Positions 1 through 10,430 of a DNA stretch of 26,560 bases are shown here, in pieces. The translations under genes and the position numbers were made by a program. Below the pieces are notes generated by a model. The model was not told the DNA's origin. It did not search any database and saw nothing but the letters and a program-made list of their open reading frames with translations. Position 1 is the stretch's first letter; the number at the start of each line of letters is the position of its first letter. The stretch comes from Thoreauomyces humboldtii (taxonomy: Eukaryota > Chytridiomycota > Chytridiomycetes > Spizellomycetales > Powellomycetaceae): the NCBI GenBank assembly GCA_027596035.1, contig JADGJA010000271.1, positions 1 through 26,560 on the forward strand, given 5' to 3'.

Positions 1-756
1 AGTGGGGAAACGTTGTGAGAAAGCCAAGGTGGTAGCTGATCTCTTGTATTTGTTCCGAACAAACCCGTTTGTAGATCGTTACGATTGATCTGGTTGCGCT
101 CGGAGCGTATGACTATTGCCTGTTGATGCTAGCCATCCCAAGGACAGAGGTACACGATCCTCGATTTCCAGTTTACGACTCATTTAATGGTAACCCCCTT
201 CCCCGTCTTAGGTCTACGGGAAGATTGATCAAGCGCGGACGCGAGCCCGTTCCCTCTCGATAGGGATAAGCGTGACGATGGCGACGTTCGTGGCCGGAAT
301 CTTCCTCCTGGTGGTCTCCCCACTCCAGACCATGGTTCGACAGATGTCCCAACTGACGAAACTCGATTTTGGATCGTTGGAGTCGTCCGGATCGTTGGAC
401 AAGCGGTCCTTGGTGTGGGAGTTGAGGGAGGTGCAGGTTCACTTTGCCCTCATGGTCAGAGCTTGTAAGTGTGGACTTCCCTTTTCGTTTCTCTGTTTTT
501 TTTTTCTGAGTGAAGACGGCTACTCGCACCGACTGACGCTTTTGCAAAACTTATTGTAGTCGCATTCACGATATATCGAAACAAGAAGCTGAGAGCGGGA
601 CAAAGCGCCAACATGCTCTACGACGACGGTCGTGGTGGGACGGGGACCAAGGAGACGGGGTCTAGGGGACACGGACGTCAAGGTGGTGGTGCGAACGACT
701 CCACCAGCGCGTTCCTCCCGTTGGCTTCGGGTGGAAGGGCCGAGGAAAGCCGGTAG
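1..756 (+). CDS. Cache/HAMP-like membrane sensor, 3' end (partial)
   Basis: This is the last part of a gene that begins outside the window. Phase-consistent exons are 1-14, 75-149, 212-464 and 560-756 (TAG stop), with introns of 60, 62 and 95 nt bounded by GTGAGA, GTACAC and GTAAGT donors and TAG acceptors. The joined peptide first reads like the end of an extracellular Cache domain (the stretch LLMLAIPRTE). A hydrophobic membrane segment follows (ATFVAGIFLLVV). Next comes a HAMP-like linker (SPLQTMVRQMSQL, then an F..M..AF pattern), and last a Gly-rich hydrophilic tail of about 60 residues. In related eukaryotic sensors this linker leads into a cyclase or kinase domain; here the protein stops with no enzymatic domain. 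I infer a surface sensor or receptor-like protein. The family call rests on pattern resemblance only, and the ligand is unknown. Confidence 0.55.
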
Positions 757-993
757 CTTCGTGGAGATGTTTTTGTACCTTTGACATGACTGATACGATT
801 TTTGATACTTTTGACATGACTGATACGATTCCATCCACATCCACATGATTTGAAAGGTCTGGAAGGGAGACTGGGTTCGTTTCATTCTATGTTTCTGATC
901 CAGAAGAGTAAGGATGGAAAGAGCACTGTTACGAATGTCTACAGATACGCCATGATGAAGTACGAGGAGAGCGAAAAACCCAGCATGCTTCCC
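757..993. other. Convergent 3' intergenic gap
   Basis: This 237-bp gap lies between the stop codons of two convergent genes. I see no gene in it. It holds a short 30-bp-period duplication, listed separately, followed by a small CATCCA repetition just before 850. Confidence 0.6.
781..830. repeat. 30-bp-period direct duplication
   Basis: The 20-mer TTGACATGACTGATACGATT occurs at 781-800 and again at 811-830, separated by 10 bp that themselves resemble part of the unit (TTTGATACTT). It sits in the 3' gap between two convergent genes. It looks like a recent replication-slippage duplication, and no function is implied. Confidence 0.85.
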
Positions 994-2355
994 TCATTCC
1001 TCCAGATACCGACTGAGACTAACGTCCGTCATAGCGCTCATTCTCCCGAGATCAGCGGTCGGAGACGACACGACGACCGACGTCATCGTCGTCCTCGAAC
1101 TCTCGGTGGTCCACCTCGCATTGTTGGTCACGTTCGTCTCGCCGTATCCGAGGACCTGCCTCAGAAGCGGAGCGACGGACCCAGGTCTCGGCAGCGGAAA
1201 CCTCGTGGAAGCCGGTGGATGTGGTACGAGCGGCGAATCGCTATGCGCGCTCGACGGAGCGTCGGATGATGAAGAATACCGAGATTCGTTTCCGTCTTGG
1301 TCCGTTTCCGACTGCTCCATCACCGACTGTCCGAGATCCGTGTCCCAGATCTCGGTATCACGTTGAGTTGTGAACACGGTCGAGAGGACCGTACTGTTCG
1401 ACATCCTCGACGCGGGTGGCAGAAGAAAGTCCGACACGGTGAGGTCCTGAGCCGACAGGGGTCGTCCCCCCGTCCGTCGTGGGGGGACGGGGAGCAGTGT
1501 GGATTCTGAAACGGTGATGTGACGGACGGAACTGCTACCGGAACCATCCGTCGAGGATTTTGACCTGGTGGAAGGCGCGGCTTTCTGTCGTCTCTCGTCT
1601 CGTCTCGGTCGAGATCCGAAGAGAGCCCTCTCCAACCTCGCCACGTCTTCCTCCGTCATGCCGGGATCTCCTCCCTTCCCAGTCCTCGCCCCAATCTTCT
1701 TGACGATGCTTCTCGCGGACGAGGAAGGAGACGGAGACGGTGCGACCTTTCTCGCTGTTCCCCCGAACGTGAGGCCGGTGCGTCGGATGTACCACCAGTA
1801 CAAGACGGCGCATATGAGGATGGCGGAGACGGAGCATGTGATTCCGATGATGAGGGCTACGGGGGATCCCATGTTGGAGCCGTCGCTTGTGGCGCTGAGG
1901 GTTATGTCACCCATTCCTGAGGTTGCGGCGCTCCCGAGGGCGAAGACTTTGGCTGACGGGGAGACGGTTGGTGCGGAGGGGGATCGTGATGTTTGTGATG
2001 TCGTCGTTGGCGTCGTGTTTGCTGTTATTGAGGTCGCGGTGACCGTTGGCTCGACTTCCGTGGCTGAGGCCGTCACCGTCGCTGACGTTGTAGCATCCTC
2101 TACCGTGTCTGTATCTGTGTCGTCGTCCGAGGCGGTAGGCACGAGGTTGACGGTGGCCATGTTCGGAAAGTAGCTTGTTGCAGTCGGTTCGGCTGCCACC
2201 GCCAGAACCCGTATCCTTTGTATGTTCAGCTTCGAGTTGTGAGCGACCTTTGGGGTGGGGGCAGCTGCGGCGACCATGCTACACAGGAGTAATGAGAAGG
2301 ACGCAGCGCGTACGCTCCGGGAGACGGTCGCCATGCGGAAGGCTAGGAATGTCAA
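994..2355 (-). CDS. Single-pass Ser/Thr-rich surface protein, unknown function
   Basis: One uninterrupted reading frame of 453 codons. The N-terminus carries a signal-peptide-like stretch (ASFSLLLCSMVAAAAP). The second Met, eight codons in (start near 2334), is an equally good or better start because it puts this stretch closer to the N-terminus. An ectodomain of about 130 residues is rich in Thr, Ser and Ala and is probably O-glycosylated. One clear transmembrane helix follows near residues 162-188 (ALIIGITCSVSAILICAVLYW), capped by YIRR. The cytoplasmic tail of about 260 residues is Ser/Arg/Pro-rich and looks disordered. This layout (signal peptide, mucin-like stalk, one helix, long tail) is that of fungal wall-sensor or mid2-like proteins, but no conserved domain is visible. 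The product could be a wall sensor or an adhesion-type protein; the function is not assigned. Confidence 0.7.
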   Translation of the reverse strand: MTFLAFRMATVSRSVRAASFSLLLCSMVAAAAPTPKVAHNSKLNIQRIRVLAVAAEPTATSYFPNMATVNLVPTASDDDTDTDTVEDATTSATVTASATEVEPTVTATSITANTTPTTTSQTSRSPSAPTVSPSAKVFALGSAATSGMGDITLSATSDGSNMGSPVALIIGITCSVSAILICAVLYWWYIRRTGLTFGGTARKVAPSPSPSSSARSIVKKIGARTGKGGDPGMTEEDVARLERALFGSRPRRDERRQKAAPSTRSKSSTDGSGSSSVRHITVSESTLLPVPPRRTGGRPLSAQDLTVSDFLLPPASRMSNSTVLSTVFTTQRDTEIWDTDLGQSVMEQSETDQDGNESRYSSSSDAPSSAHSDSPLVPHPPASTRFPLPRPGSVAPLLRQVLGYGETNVTNNARWTTESSRTTMTSVVVSSPTADLGRMSAMTDVSLSRYLEE

Positions 2356-4703
2356 CGCGGTCTGCAGTTGATAGTGGTAATATCGGCTTCACGGTGGGGA
2401 TATGATGCAGTTTTGCGAGATGTAGTTCTGGCGTCCAGCGCTGCAGGTTATCGAGTGAGCGAAGAGGACCGCAGCAACGAAGCGGGAAGAGGATATCAAC
2501 AAGCGGTCGAAGTTAGGTTTGCAAAAGCAGGACAAAGACGGTCCTCGTAGTGGAATGGGGTTTGGACCGGGAACCATGAGCTGGTCTTGCTGGTTGCTTT
2601 CGTCGTCGTCGTCCCTCTCTCTCTTCTCTCTTTTCCCCGTGTACGGCGGAGACGGGTCCTTCACGTTTCATACATTTGCTGCGCAAGTTGCCATGATGCT
2701 GCTGTCCAAAACCCCAATTTCGCCCCGTGAAGCCCCGCTCCCGACGTGGCTGGCTATCCCATTCCAAATTCTGAGCGTGTACATGACCATGGCGAAACAA
2801 CGACGACATGATTTTATGCATCAACATGGGGTCTAGAAGCCCATCTCTATCATCATTGCTGCGTCCCAGCGCAAGGTGACTACTCTGTCCTCTGATCTCT
2901 CTCGCTGACACCTCTCCCATGCGAGACCGTCATCTACCCCATACTCAAGATAGGGACTTTCTCGCTCAAAACTTCCTCCCTGACGTCCGAGTGGGTTTGC
3001 TGACCGTTCGAGGCTCAAGCGAATGTCAGTGCAAATCGTCCGGATGATGTTGATCGAACACATACCGTACCGGATTTGGCAGTCCCCCGCTCGACAGCTG
3101 CAGACCGGTGCCCAGGCCGTTGATGGCAACCCGTAAAGATCTTACGACCCTCCATGCGTGCACTCTGCTCTGCATGCTGTGCTATGCCGCTCTGTCGTTT
3201 TTGTCCATTCTGGTTGCGGGAACGCATTCTGCCCCGACATTGTGAATCTGTCAAACAAAGATCTGTCGCAACACCGCATTACCGGAACACACAGACCGTT
3301 CAAGGCACCCGATAAGGAGCTTGCGACTCTGCATGCGTGCACTCCTCCAATGTATCCCCCTTCCCGGCGTTACCCTGGACCGTTTGTCTTGGTCTGAATG
3401 CGCGCAGTTACCGTTTTCGTCAATGCGTGCTCTTCTCATACGCGGTCAATACGCGTATTGAAGCAACTAACGCATGCATACAGTGTGCGATCATCGAGAT
3501 GCTCGTCTCGCTCCCTCCGCGCAAGAACTCATCCATAGGTTGTGTGGGAGTCAAATTCCGTCAACCAATGCTTCTGGGACCGCGCGTCCAGTGTTACGTA
3601 AGCATGTCGAGTACGAACAGACTTCAAAAAGAGCTGCTGCACAAAACAAAGCAAATGGGTGATCACGGAGTACTGTAGCTTTGCTCTAGTAGTCTCTGCC
3701 CCGCACGCTCTTTGCTTTCTCGACATGCAAGGGTCCCGCTTCCGAAGCTTCCCACCTTCGGATAGGGTTATCATATGTGCGGTACTAAGTACTTTTGCCC
3801 AGTGTTCTTGACTCGGGCACTTCATATTTGCAATACCAGATAACATGCATGGGACGAGCGGATGGCATTCGGGCCAGAAAGTACAACTGACGAAGATGGG
3901 AAGCCACTGTATGTACCTTTGCCGGTGTCGAGAAAAAAAAAATAACGATCCCAATGCAGAACTGACGGGCGAAACGTTGTTGACGAGCGCTGGCCTTACC
4001 CTCCAGGTCGACACCTTGTGAAGTGAAAGCCCCTATGATCAGCACAACAGATCACGCACCGGCACCAACAAACTGATGAGATAGACTAGCAGAATCAAAA
4101 ATAGCAAGCAATTGGACAACCTTATGTGAGAGGGAGGCAGGGGGCTTCTGCGTGCTACGTCTGATCTGCGATGCTGGACTCGAAGACTGCCGCTTCCGTT
4201 TCGTCGCGTCAGAAGATACAGGCATGCGTTGCCACGTTCGACAGAAAGGCTGCGCGAACCTCTGGACCTGCGGCGAAGGTCGAACGTTTGAATCTGCGGA
4301 AGCCGTACCACTCGCTCGATGATGCAACGGGAAGGAAGGAGAGGTACCGGTGCACGTTCGGGCGGGAAGGATGGAAAGTTCCTGGGGTGGCTGCGTACAG
4401 CGGAATGGCTCCTTTCCGGAGGCTCAGACGGAGAGGCGGTCATGGAATTGTGGAACAGATGACGTGGTCCACAAGAACAAACGCAGAGGTTCCATTTCGG
4501 CGGGCGTCCGTTCTTTCCCCTTGGCTGTTCCGTTCCTCGTTCATATAACACACGGCCCCGTTCGTCGTTTCCCTTGAAGCATATCACACTGGGCAAATCT
4601 CACTCACACTTTCATATCTCACACCTCTCGCACAGTCCCACCACCACTCGGCACCCACCCGCTTAGTCCTCTGCATATCCAAATCATCTCGCAACAGTCA
4701 CAA
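2356..4703. other. Gene-poor divergent intergenic region
   Basis: About 2.35 kb between two divergently transcribed genes. Open frames here are short, rich in Cys, His and Ser, and show no domain or convincing exon pattern. The left end should hold the promoter of the surface-protein gene. The right end (about 4540-4703) is C/T-rich with repeated CTCACAC-like motifs, typical of a fungal 5' UTR, and a TATAA-like sequence lies near 4542. A 14-bp string GCATGCGTGCACTC, or a close variant, recurs near 3152 and 3331. I could not find an RNA gene or a mobile element. Confidence 0.5.
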
Positions 4704-6945
4704 ATGATCTCCGACACAGTCTTTCAACTGGCTACCAGTGACCTTTCAGTCTCCTCAGAGTGGGCGAAAGGTAATCCACTCGAATCCCTCGTATCTTTCT
4801 TTTCATCCCAACAACCACTACCATCACGCTGACTTTCGTCCCCCATCCCCTAGATCCCTCCAAAGTCATTAGTCACGTCAAGAAGGACGTCTTCGGGAAA
4901 CATCCTAAATCGACAAACGAGAGTCTCGACTATCCCATAGCTACCCCTCCAGAACTGGAAAGGGCAAGACAATGCGGGAAATGGAACGGAACGGAGCCTA
5001 GCGAGCTGTTCTTGAGAGTAAGCTTGGAGAACATATATCCCAGCAGAGCAAGGGATCCCACGGCAATACGATAATTGATTCATTTCCACATTGCAGATGT
5101 TCCACGACGTGCTCCTCACCCTTGATCAGGATCCGCTTATCGGCGTCGTCTCTCCCTCTCTCATCGGCAGCTCAGGCGTCATGCCCGTAACCATCATCTC
5201 CCACATTTGGGACATCATCAGGCACATGGCCAATCTGATCGTCCGCGCAGAGACCGAGATCTACCTGGCCACAAACTATTGGCTCTTCTCGGACTCTAGC
5301 ACCATGATCACCAATGCCATTCGGGAGCTCGACAGGCGCGCCGGCAAGCGGGGACAAAAGGTCGTACTCAAGATCATCTACGACCGTGGAACGCCGTCCC
5401 AGGCAATCCACAACCATCAGCAGGTGACGGAGAAGCAGTGGACGGCCGACGCCGTCAAGCTACCACATGCGCATGAGATCCCGAACATCCAGCTCGAGGT
5501 TGTCAATTACCACAAGCCTCTCCTCGGCACCTTCCACGCAAAGTACATGGTCGTCGACAGGAAGATTGCGGTGATCGGCTCGAACAACATCCAGGACAAT
5601 GCAAACTTCGAGATGCTCACTCACCTCGAAGGTCCCATCGTCGATTCCTTTTACGACATGTGTCTCCTCTCGTGGGCGAACGCGATGACTCCGCCCTTGC
5701 CACTCATCAACCGTCCTGCCGCTGGGGCGGGATCCGCTTCGAGTTTCGATCTGCCGTCTCATGGCCAGATGTTCGATGCCCAGGGCAGTTTCCTTCGCAA
5801 CGACGCCGCTGCACGTGCTCCCGGACAGCATATCGTTGCACAGGAGCATCAGGAGCGAGGACCTTCCGAACGTCTGCCGCTGCTGACTCCCGAGCAGGAA
5901 CACTACGATGTCGATATCGCTGGGGAGGTCAAGCGCGTACAGTCGGCGCTGACTCCTACCACCACCGAGACGGCCGTCCAGCTCACATCCCGTCATCTGA
6001 GTGAGTCACGCCCTGCTTCTTCTCATCCCTTGGGAACATACCTAACCGATGTTATTCTCCCTGCAGACACCAAGCAACACTCGGACATGAAGGGCGACGC
6101 ACCTGAACCTCAAGCAGGCAACGAATACACCCCCTATATCGTTCACCCCGTACATCGTCCCTTCCCCATTGCCATGGTATCCCGCAAACCATGGGGAGCA
6201 CCCACCCACAACATGGTCAACGTTCCCCAAAACGCAGCCTTCATCTCTGCCCTCCGAAACGCCAAACACAATGTCTACATCCAGACCCCCAACCTCAACG
6301 CAAAACGTCTCCTCCCAGAGATCATCGGCGCCGTCAAACGCAAGATCCTCATCACCTACGTCGTCTGTCTCGGCTACAACGACTCTGGAGAGTTGTTGCC
6401 CGCACAGAACGGCACCAACGAGATGATCGCGAATCAGCTGTATTCCCAATTGAACGAGGAGGAGAAGAAGTATCTCGACATTTACAACTATGTGGCGAAA
6501 GATATGACGCATCCCATTCATGACAGCAAGAAGGCGAGGAGTTGTCATGGTGAGCATTCGTGGACCAATTTGTTTCTCTGACCGCGACACATGGTAGCGT
6601 CGGTATTCTAACCCTTCCACTTGAATTTTCTCAGTGAAACTGATGCTGGTGGACGATCACATCGGGATCCTCGGCAACGGCAACCAGGACACGCAATCCT
6701 GGTACCAATCGCAAGAAGCCAACATCATGTTCGACGACGCGACCGTCTGCGCCGCCTACAAGGATGGTCTCGTGCGGAACCAGAACAGCTTCCTGTACGG
6801 AGCCGTCGACAAGTCGGACGGGTGCTGGAAGGACGCTTCGGGTAAGATGGCGGAGGGTTCCATCGGGACGGATCCGGGACGGTTCTCGTGGGCGAAGGGA
6901 CTTATGGGTGCCGTCGCGAGAGTGAGGGGTACCGGTGGGTTCTAG
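4704..6945 (+). CDS. Phospholipase D family protein with two HKD motifs
   Basis: Five exons fit phase exactly: 4704-4770, 4854-5017, 5097-6000, 6067-6549 and 6635-6945, giving 642 aa. The first HKD motif is HAKYMVVD (about residues 224-231), followed by IGSNN. The second, HVKLMLVD (about 539-546) followed by GNGNQDTQS, is created only when the 85-nt intron 6550-6634 is removed. A gapped pair of HxKxxxxD motifs defines the PLD superfamily, whose two histidines form the active site that cleaves or transfers phosphodiesters. The arrangement with LGYNDSGELLP and WGAPTHN resembles an uncharacterised fungal PLD-like family rather than classical PX/PH-domain PLD1. I see no signal peptide. The 66-nt intron 6001-6066 is a multiple of three and has no stop, so its retention would add 22 residues in a low-complexity linker. 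Substrate unknown: phospholipid or cardiolipin-synthase-like chemistry is possible. Confidence 0.9.
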
Positions 6946-7643
6946 GTATTGATAGTTTCGTGAAGTGGTTGAGAGTGGGTGGCGACCCACGAATCAGTAG
7001 TGTAGCATTTGATAGTCAACACATGTTTTTGTGCCGCAAGTTACTTCGATAGCTCATGATGATCGCAATTCACCGACGGTGCATCAGTGGGTCGTAGCGA
7101 GAGGGAGGGAAGGACACATGCCGGGGCCGTTGACACAAGTCGGACACTTTCCCTCTTCCCTTCCCAGTCAACACACACGAGAGCATTCCACACTTACGCA
7201 TACATAGGACGTCCCCGTAGATCTCTCCCCTATCTTGTCTTTTTTTTTTTTTCTTTTTTCTCTGCGGTGGTCTTCTCGTAGGCATGAACCGCAGGAAGCC
7301 AGCGCTAATATACCTCAATCTCCCTCCACACCAGCTGTCGGGATGCGATCGGGATGACCGGACCGAAGCGGCGCCCAAAACCTCCAAAAGTGAAGAACGA
7401 AACGGTATGGTAAACCTCGGGTAGACCTCGTATTGAGAACCAAGCAAGGTATCAGGGAAAAGATTATGTAGTGATGCTCAAAATGCAGAGTTCAAGGGGA
7501 TGGGGAGTGGGAAGGGCGAGGAGAATGCGCAAGGAACCACAGAGCAAAGGCTCTAGACATAATCAAAAGATAGAAAACCACCGTTAGTGTCATTCCTCCT
7601 AACCCCCCAGGGAATCACCCATTCGATTCCCACTAACCGTGAG
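6946..7643. other. Convergent 3' intergenic region
   Basis: About 700 bp between the convergent PLD-family and RhoGAP genes. It contains a T-rich run near 7239-7258. Short open frames on both strands show no domain and no plausible splice partners. I see no gene here; it probably holds the two 3' UTRs and polyadenylation sites. Confidence 0.5.
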
Positions 7644-7665
7644 GTCCCGGCGATACGGCCGGGAC
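7644..7665 (-). other. Perfect 8-bp inverted repeat just downstream of the RhoGAP stop
   Basis: GTCCCGGC (7644-7651) pairs perfectly with GCCGGGAC (7658-7665) around a 6-nt loop. It begins 4 bp past the RhoGAP stop codon, so it would form a GC-rich hairpin in that gene's 3' UTR. It may affect mRNA 3'-end processing or stability; this is inference only. Confidence 0.55.
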
Positions 7666-7668
7666 ACG

Positions 7669-9445
7669 CTACTGGAGCTGACCGAGACGAGCAAACAACG
7701 CTCGTATCAAGGTCTTGTCTTCCTTCGAAAGGCCAAGCTGTCCGGTATATCCCTCCTTGAGGATGAGGAGTTCAGCCGTGACAGCGTCCATTTCTAGGAG
7801 ACGCTGGTTGCGTGTCATCATTGAGATTTTGCTGGGTCGGTCATCGCGTATGCGATCGCGCGCGAGGTGGGAGAAGGCCAAGGTGGCGGGGGAATTCGTG
7901 CGTGATGGAAATTGATATGACTGAGGTTCGGCACCTGAGGGAGGGCAAAGGGGGAGGAACGAATGTGAGCGAGAAAAGCTCGATGCTCATCGAAATCTTG
8001 AGAGAGCAAGTCTTTACTTTTCAAACAGGCACGAAGCGCGCGGTATCTTCGGATGAGCGCCTGTCGAATCGTCGCATCTGGCCCTTCCGCTTCATGAAGC
8101 TCTTGGATCGCTGGAAAAAGGATTCGAGCTTCTTCGTCCAGCGCTTCCATGCTGCTCTGTTGATGTTGAGTAAGCTGATGTCAGGACCATGGACAAGCTT
8201 TTTGCAGTCGCTCGCTCTCGGCCCCAATAAGTACCTTTTCGGTGAGGCTCTCCTGCCGTCGATGACCTCCGTCGGCAACGCGAGAATGGTAGATAAGCTC
8301 TCGTGATCAGGAAGGGGAGCAATCAGCCCCAGCGAGGGAGCTGCGACGTCATTGATGGATAGTTGAGAGAGACGCTCTACGTTTGGCACAGTGACGGATT
8401 GGCTTTGGGCTTCTTCGACCGTCTGAAGCCTTTGACATCAGTCGTTTAGACATGGTGCAGATCCATAGAGGCAATTTATACCGTCGGGAAGATCCATTCA
8501 CTTTTGTTTATGAGCTGCGCGAACATCTTGGCAGCGAGCATCGATTCCTGAAAGGGCAAGGGAAATTTGGGTCAGCGTACAAAATTCTCTAATCAGCTCG
8601 ACAAACATGGCGCAAACCCTCACCTCGAGATAGTTTTTCACGTTCCCAGGAGACCCCGGGGAGGGCTCGGAGGGACATTGTATGACATTCGGAGCGAAAA
8701 CGACGCTCAGATTTTCGATCGACATGAGGTTCGCCGACTTGTAATCTGCGACGAGGTGGAGATACATGATGATATACTCCAGCAGAGCCCTCTTGTGGGG
8801 CTCGATGCTGGCAACGGCACGGCGCATGGATGCTACCGAGTCTATCGAAATCCAGGAGTTCAGCCGGCAAAGTTAAGATGCAAACGCCCCGCAGTCTTTT
8901 CCCCTTACCCATGGCTGCCTGAAATGTCGCAAACTGATCTCCGCTGATCAGTTTACCTGGGATGTCGTTCACCCAGGCTTTGAAGACGCCCGCTAGGGCA
9001 TGCGGCTCGTAGTTTGGTTCGCGGAGTGTGCCGGCTGGAAAAATCCATCATGGTAAGCCGACCGCACCTCACCGCTATCGAGAGCTAGTAATGCGAGATG
9101 TCCTACTTTCTCGAAGTTCCTTCCGCATAGCGGCCGAAGCGGTCCGATCGCCGGTGATTCTAAACAGTCCGTGAGACAGAACCGCTATAGATTCAGTGAG
9201 ATGTCAGTTGATGCTGCACACCAGAAGAGGGGTAATGTAAAGGTATCCTTACCCTTCTCCTCCCGCAGATGCTCCAGAATGAGGGAAACTACTCCCGGGA
9301 CAAGAGGATGCGTGCATGGCGACCGAAGAAGGAGTTCTTCGAGAGGGACACCGAAGGGACTGTTGCCTTCGTCAGCTTGGGCCTTGGAACTCGCAGTGGA
9401 GTTGCGTCGCGAAACGCCTGACAGTCGGGAGACGAGGGAACGCAT
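7669..9445 (-). CDS. RhoGAP domain protein
   Basis: Eight exons keep one frame: 9253-9445, 9107-9184, 8909-9034, 8624-8841, 8482-8547, 8235-8422, 8018-8151 and 7669-7934, giving 422 aa. The RhoGAP domain starts almost at once (FGVPLEELL near residue 31). It carries the arginine-finger loop GLFRITGD, then KAWVNDIPGKL, then the conserved core LLEYIIMYLHLV with NLMSIENLSVVFAPN, ending near AKMFAQLI. RhoGAPs bind Rho, Rac or Cdc42 GTPases and speed up GTP hydrolysis, so this is probably a regulator of actin and polarity. A Ser/Pro linker follows, then two predicted helical segments (MEALDEEARILF and NQRLLEMDAVTAELLIL) that may form a coiled coil. Small RhoGAPs with a C-terminal helix pair are common; no lipid-binding module is seen. 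The exon 6/7 junction (intron 8152-8234, acceptor GCAG) is the least certain join; the others have good donors. Confidence 0.88.
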
Positions 9446-9714
9446 TGTTGGATTGGTAGAGTGAATTGTGAATTGCCGAATGTTTTGATTGCGATTGCGA
9501 TGGAGAAGCCCCAGATCCTACTTCTTGCGAGCGGACTTTTTGGGCGAAGCTTACGGTAATACCTAGCGGCCGCTATTCTTAGGATGTGCTGTCTTGTGGG
9601 TCTACTACTGTGGGAATTTGTGGGCACCACAAACGGCTGTCGAACATGTTTTTTTTTCTCGGCCCGGCAACAAGGCAAATGTATAACTGAGTTCCTCCCA
9701 AACGTAGTCTAGTC
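9446..9714. promoter_or_regulatory. Upstream region of the RhoGAP gene
   Basis: About 270 bp upstream of the RhoGAP start codon and before the repeat block. It includes a T run near 9649-9658. No specific promoter element could be assigned. Confidence 0.3.
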
Positions 9715-10045
9715 AGTCGGCAAGGGTCAAAGCTCAAAACGGGGTAGGCTTCGAGGTTTCGGGGTGCCTCGGCGGCTCACCCCGTGGCGAGTGGAAGCCC
9801 AGCATTCAATCGACAACAGCAGCCCACGGCAAGGAGTCGGCTCATTCCCTTCTCGTCAACCGATCATCACCAAGCGTCTGTCCAGTCCGTCGGCAAGGGT
9901 CAAGCTCAATGCCGGATAGGCCTCGGGGACCTTGTCCAGCCCCGGTGGCTCACCCTGCAGCGAGCGGAACCCATCGCTGATCCACAAACAGTAGCCCACA
10001 ACGAGGAGTCGGCCCATTCCCCCCTCGTTAACCGATGAAAGCACG
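9715..10045. repeat. Two diverged copies of a 173-bp sequence
   Basis: CGGCAAGGGTCAA recurs at 9718 and 9891, giving a period of 173 bp. Further matches stay aligned: GGCTCACCC, then GCGAG.GGAA, AGCCCAC, AGGAGTCGG and TCGTCAACCGAT or TCGTTAACCGAT. The copies have drifted by many substitutions and some small indels, so this is an old tandem duplication. It is non-coding in any convincing frame. Confidence 0.75.
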
Positions 10046-10430
10046 CGGCAGCGTGGCCTATCCCGCATTCCCTCACGATACGGATCCCGGACTTTTTCCC
10101 TCGAGATAGGGCCCGTTAACAGGGATCTCTTCGAGAGCCGAGTCGCGAGTAGTGCGGCAAAAGGCATGGACGCCATCTCGTCCTCGTCACCTACCAGACC
10201 AGCGAAGCACGATGTCTACCTTACGGAGGGCAGAGTGTGGATCGCAGTTCCCTTTTCGTTCCATTTGCATGGACCGGAAAGCGACACCCGAGAACAGACG
10301 GACGACGTTGCGGCAGCATCGCCGTCCATCGACCGACCGGATATAGATATTTGGAAACGGACCCGAAAGGGTACATAGCACAGAGAGGCGGACCCCACCG
10401 AACATGAGTCTTTCGCCGACGGAATCGAAA
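10046..10430. other. Spacer between the repeat blocks
   Basis: About 385 bp joining the 173-bp duplication to the minisatellite. Short frames exist on both strands but none shows a domain, splice logic or an independent start context. Nothing functional is recognised here. Confidence 0.4.

Noticed and set aside
3529..4596. Minus-strand frames of 161 and 185 codons in the gene-poor region
   Set aside because: Composition is irregular (many Cys, His, Trp, Ser), no domain or splice partner is visible, and starts lack context.
6579..6581. Apparent premature stop of the PLD gene after one HKD motif (pseudogene?)
   Set aside because: The stop lies inside a 85-nt intron with GTGAGC and CAG borders; splicing restores the second HKD motif exactly.
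5460..6620. Antisense open frames of 178 and 192 codons across the PLD gene
   Set aside because: They mirror the GC-rich codon pattern of the well-supported plus-strand exons and carry no domain.
7070..7447. Minus-strand 125-codon frame between the PLD and RhoGAP genes
   Set aside because: It crosses the T-rich run as poly-Lys, lacks a domain and lies in a convergent 3' UTR region.
7615..7640. tRNA B-box-like string (ATTCGATTCCCAC)
   Set aside because: No matching A box or foldable cloverleaf was found upstream at the proper distance on either strand.
8021..8389. Alternative C-terminal frame of the RhoGAP gene reading through 8152-8234
   Set aside because: It ends in a basic, unstructured stretch and cannot reach the helical final exons. 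The spliced model reaches them with consistent phase, though this junction stays the least certain.
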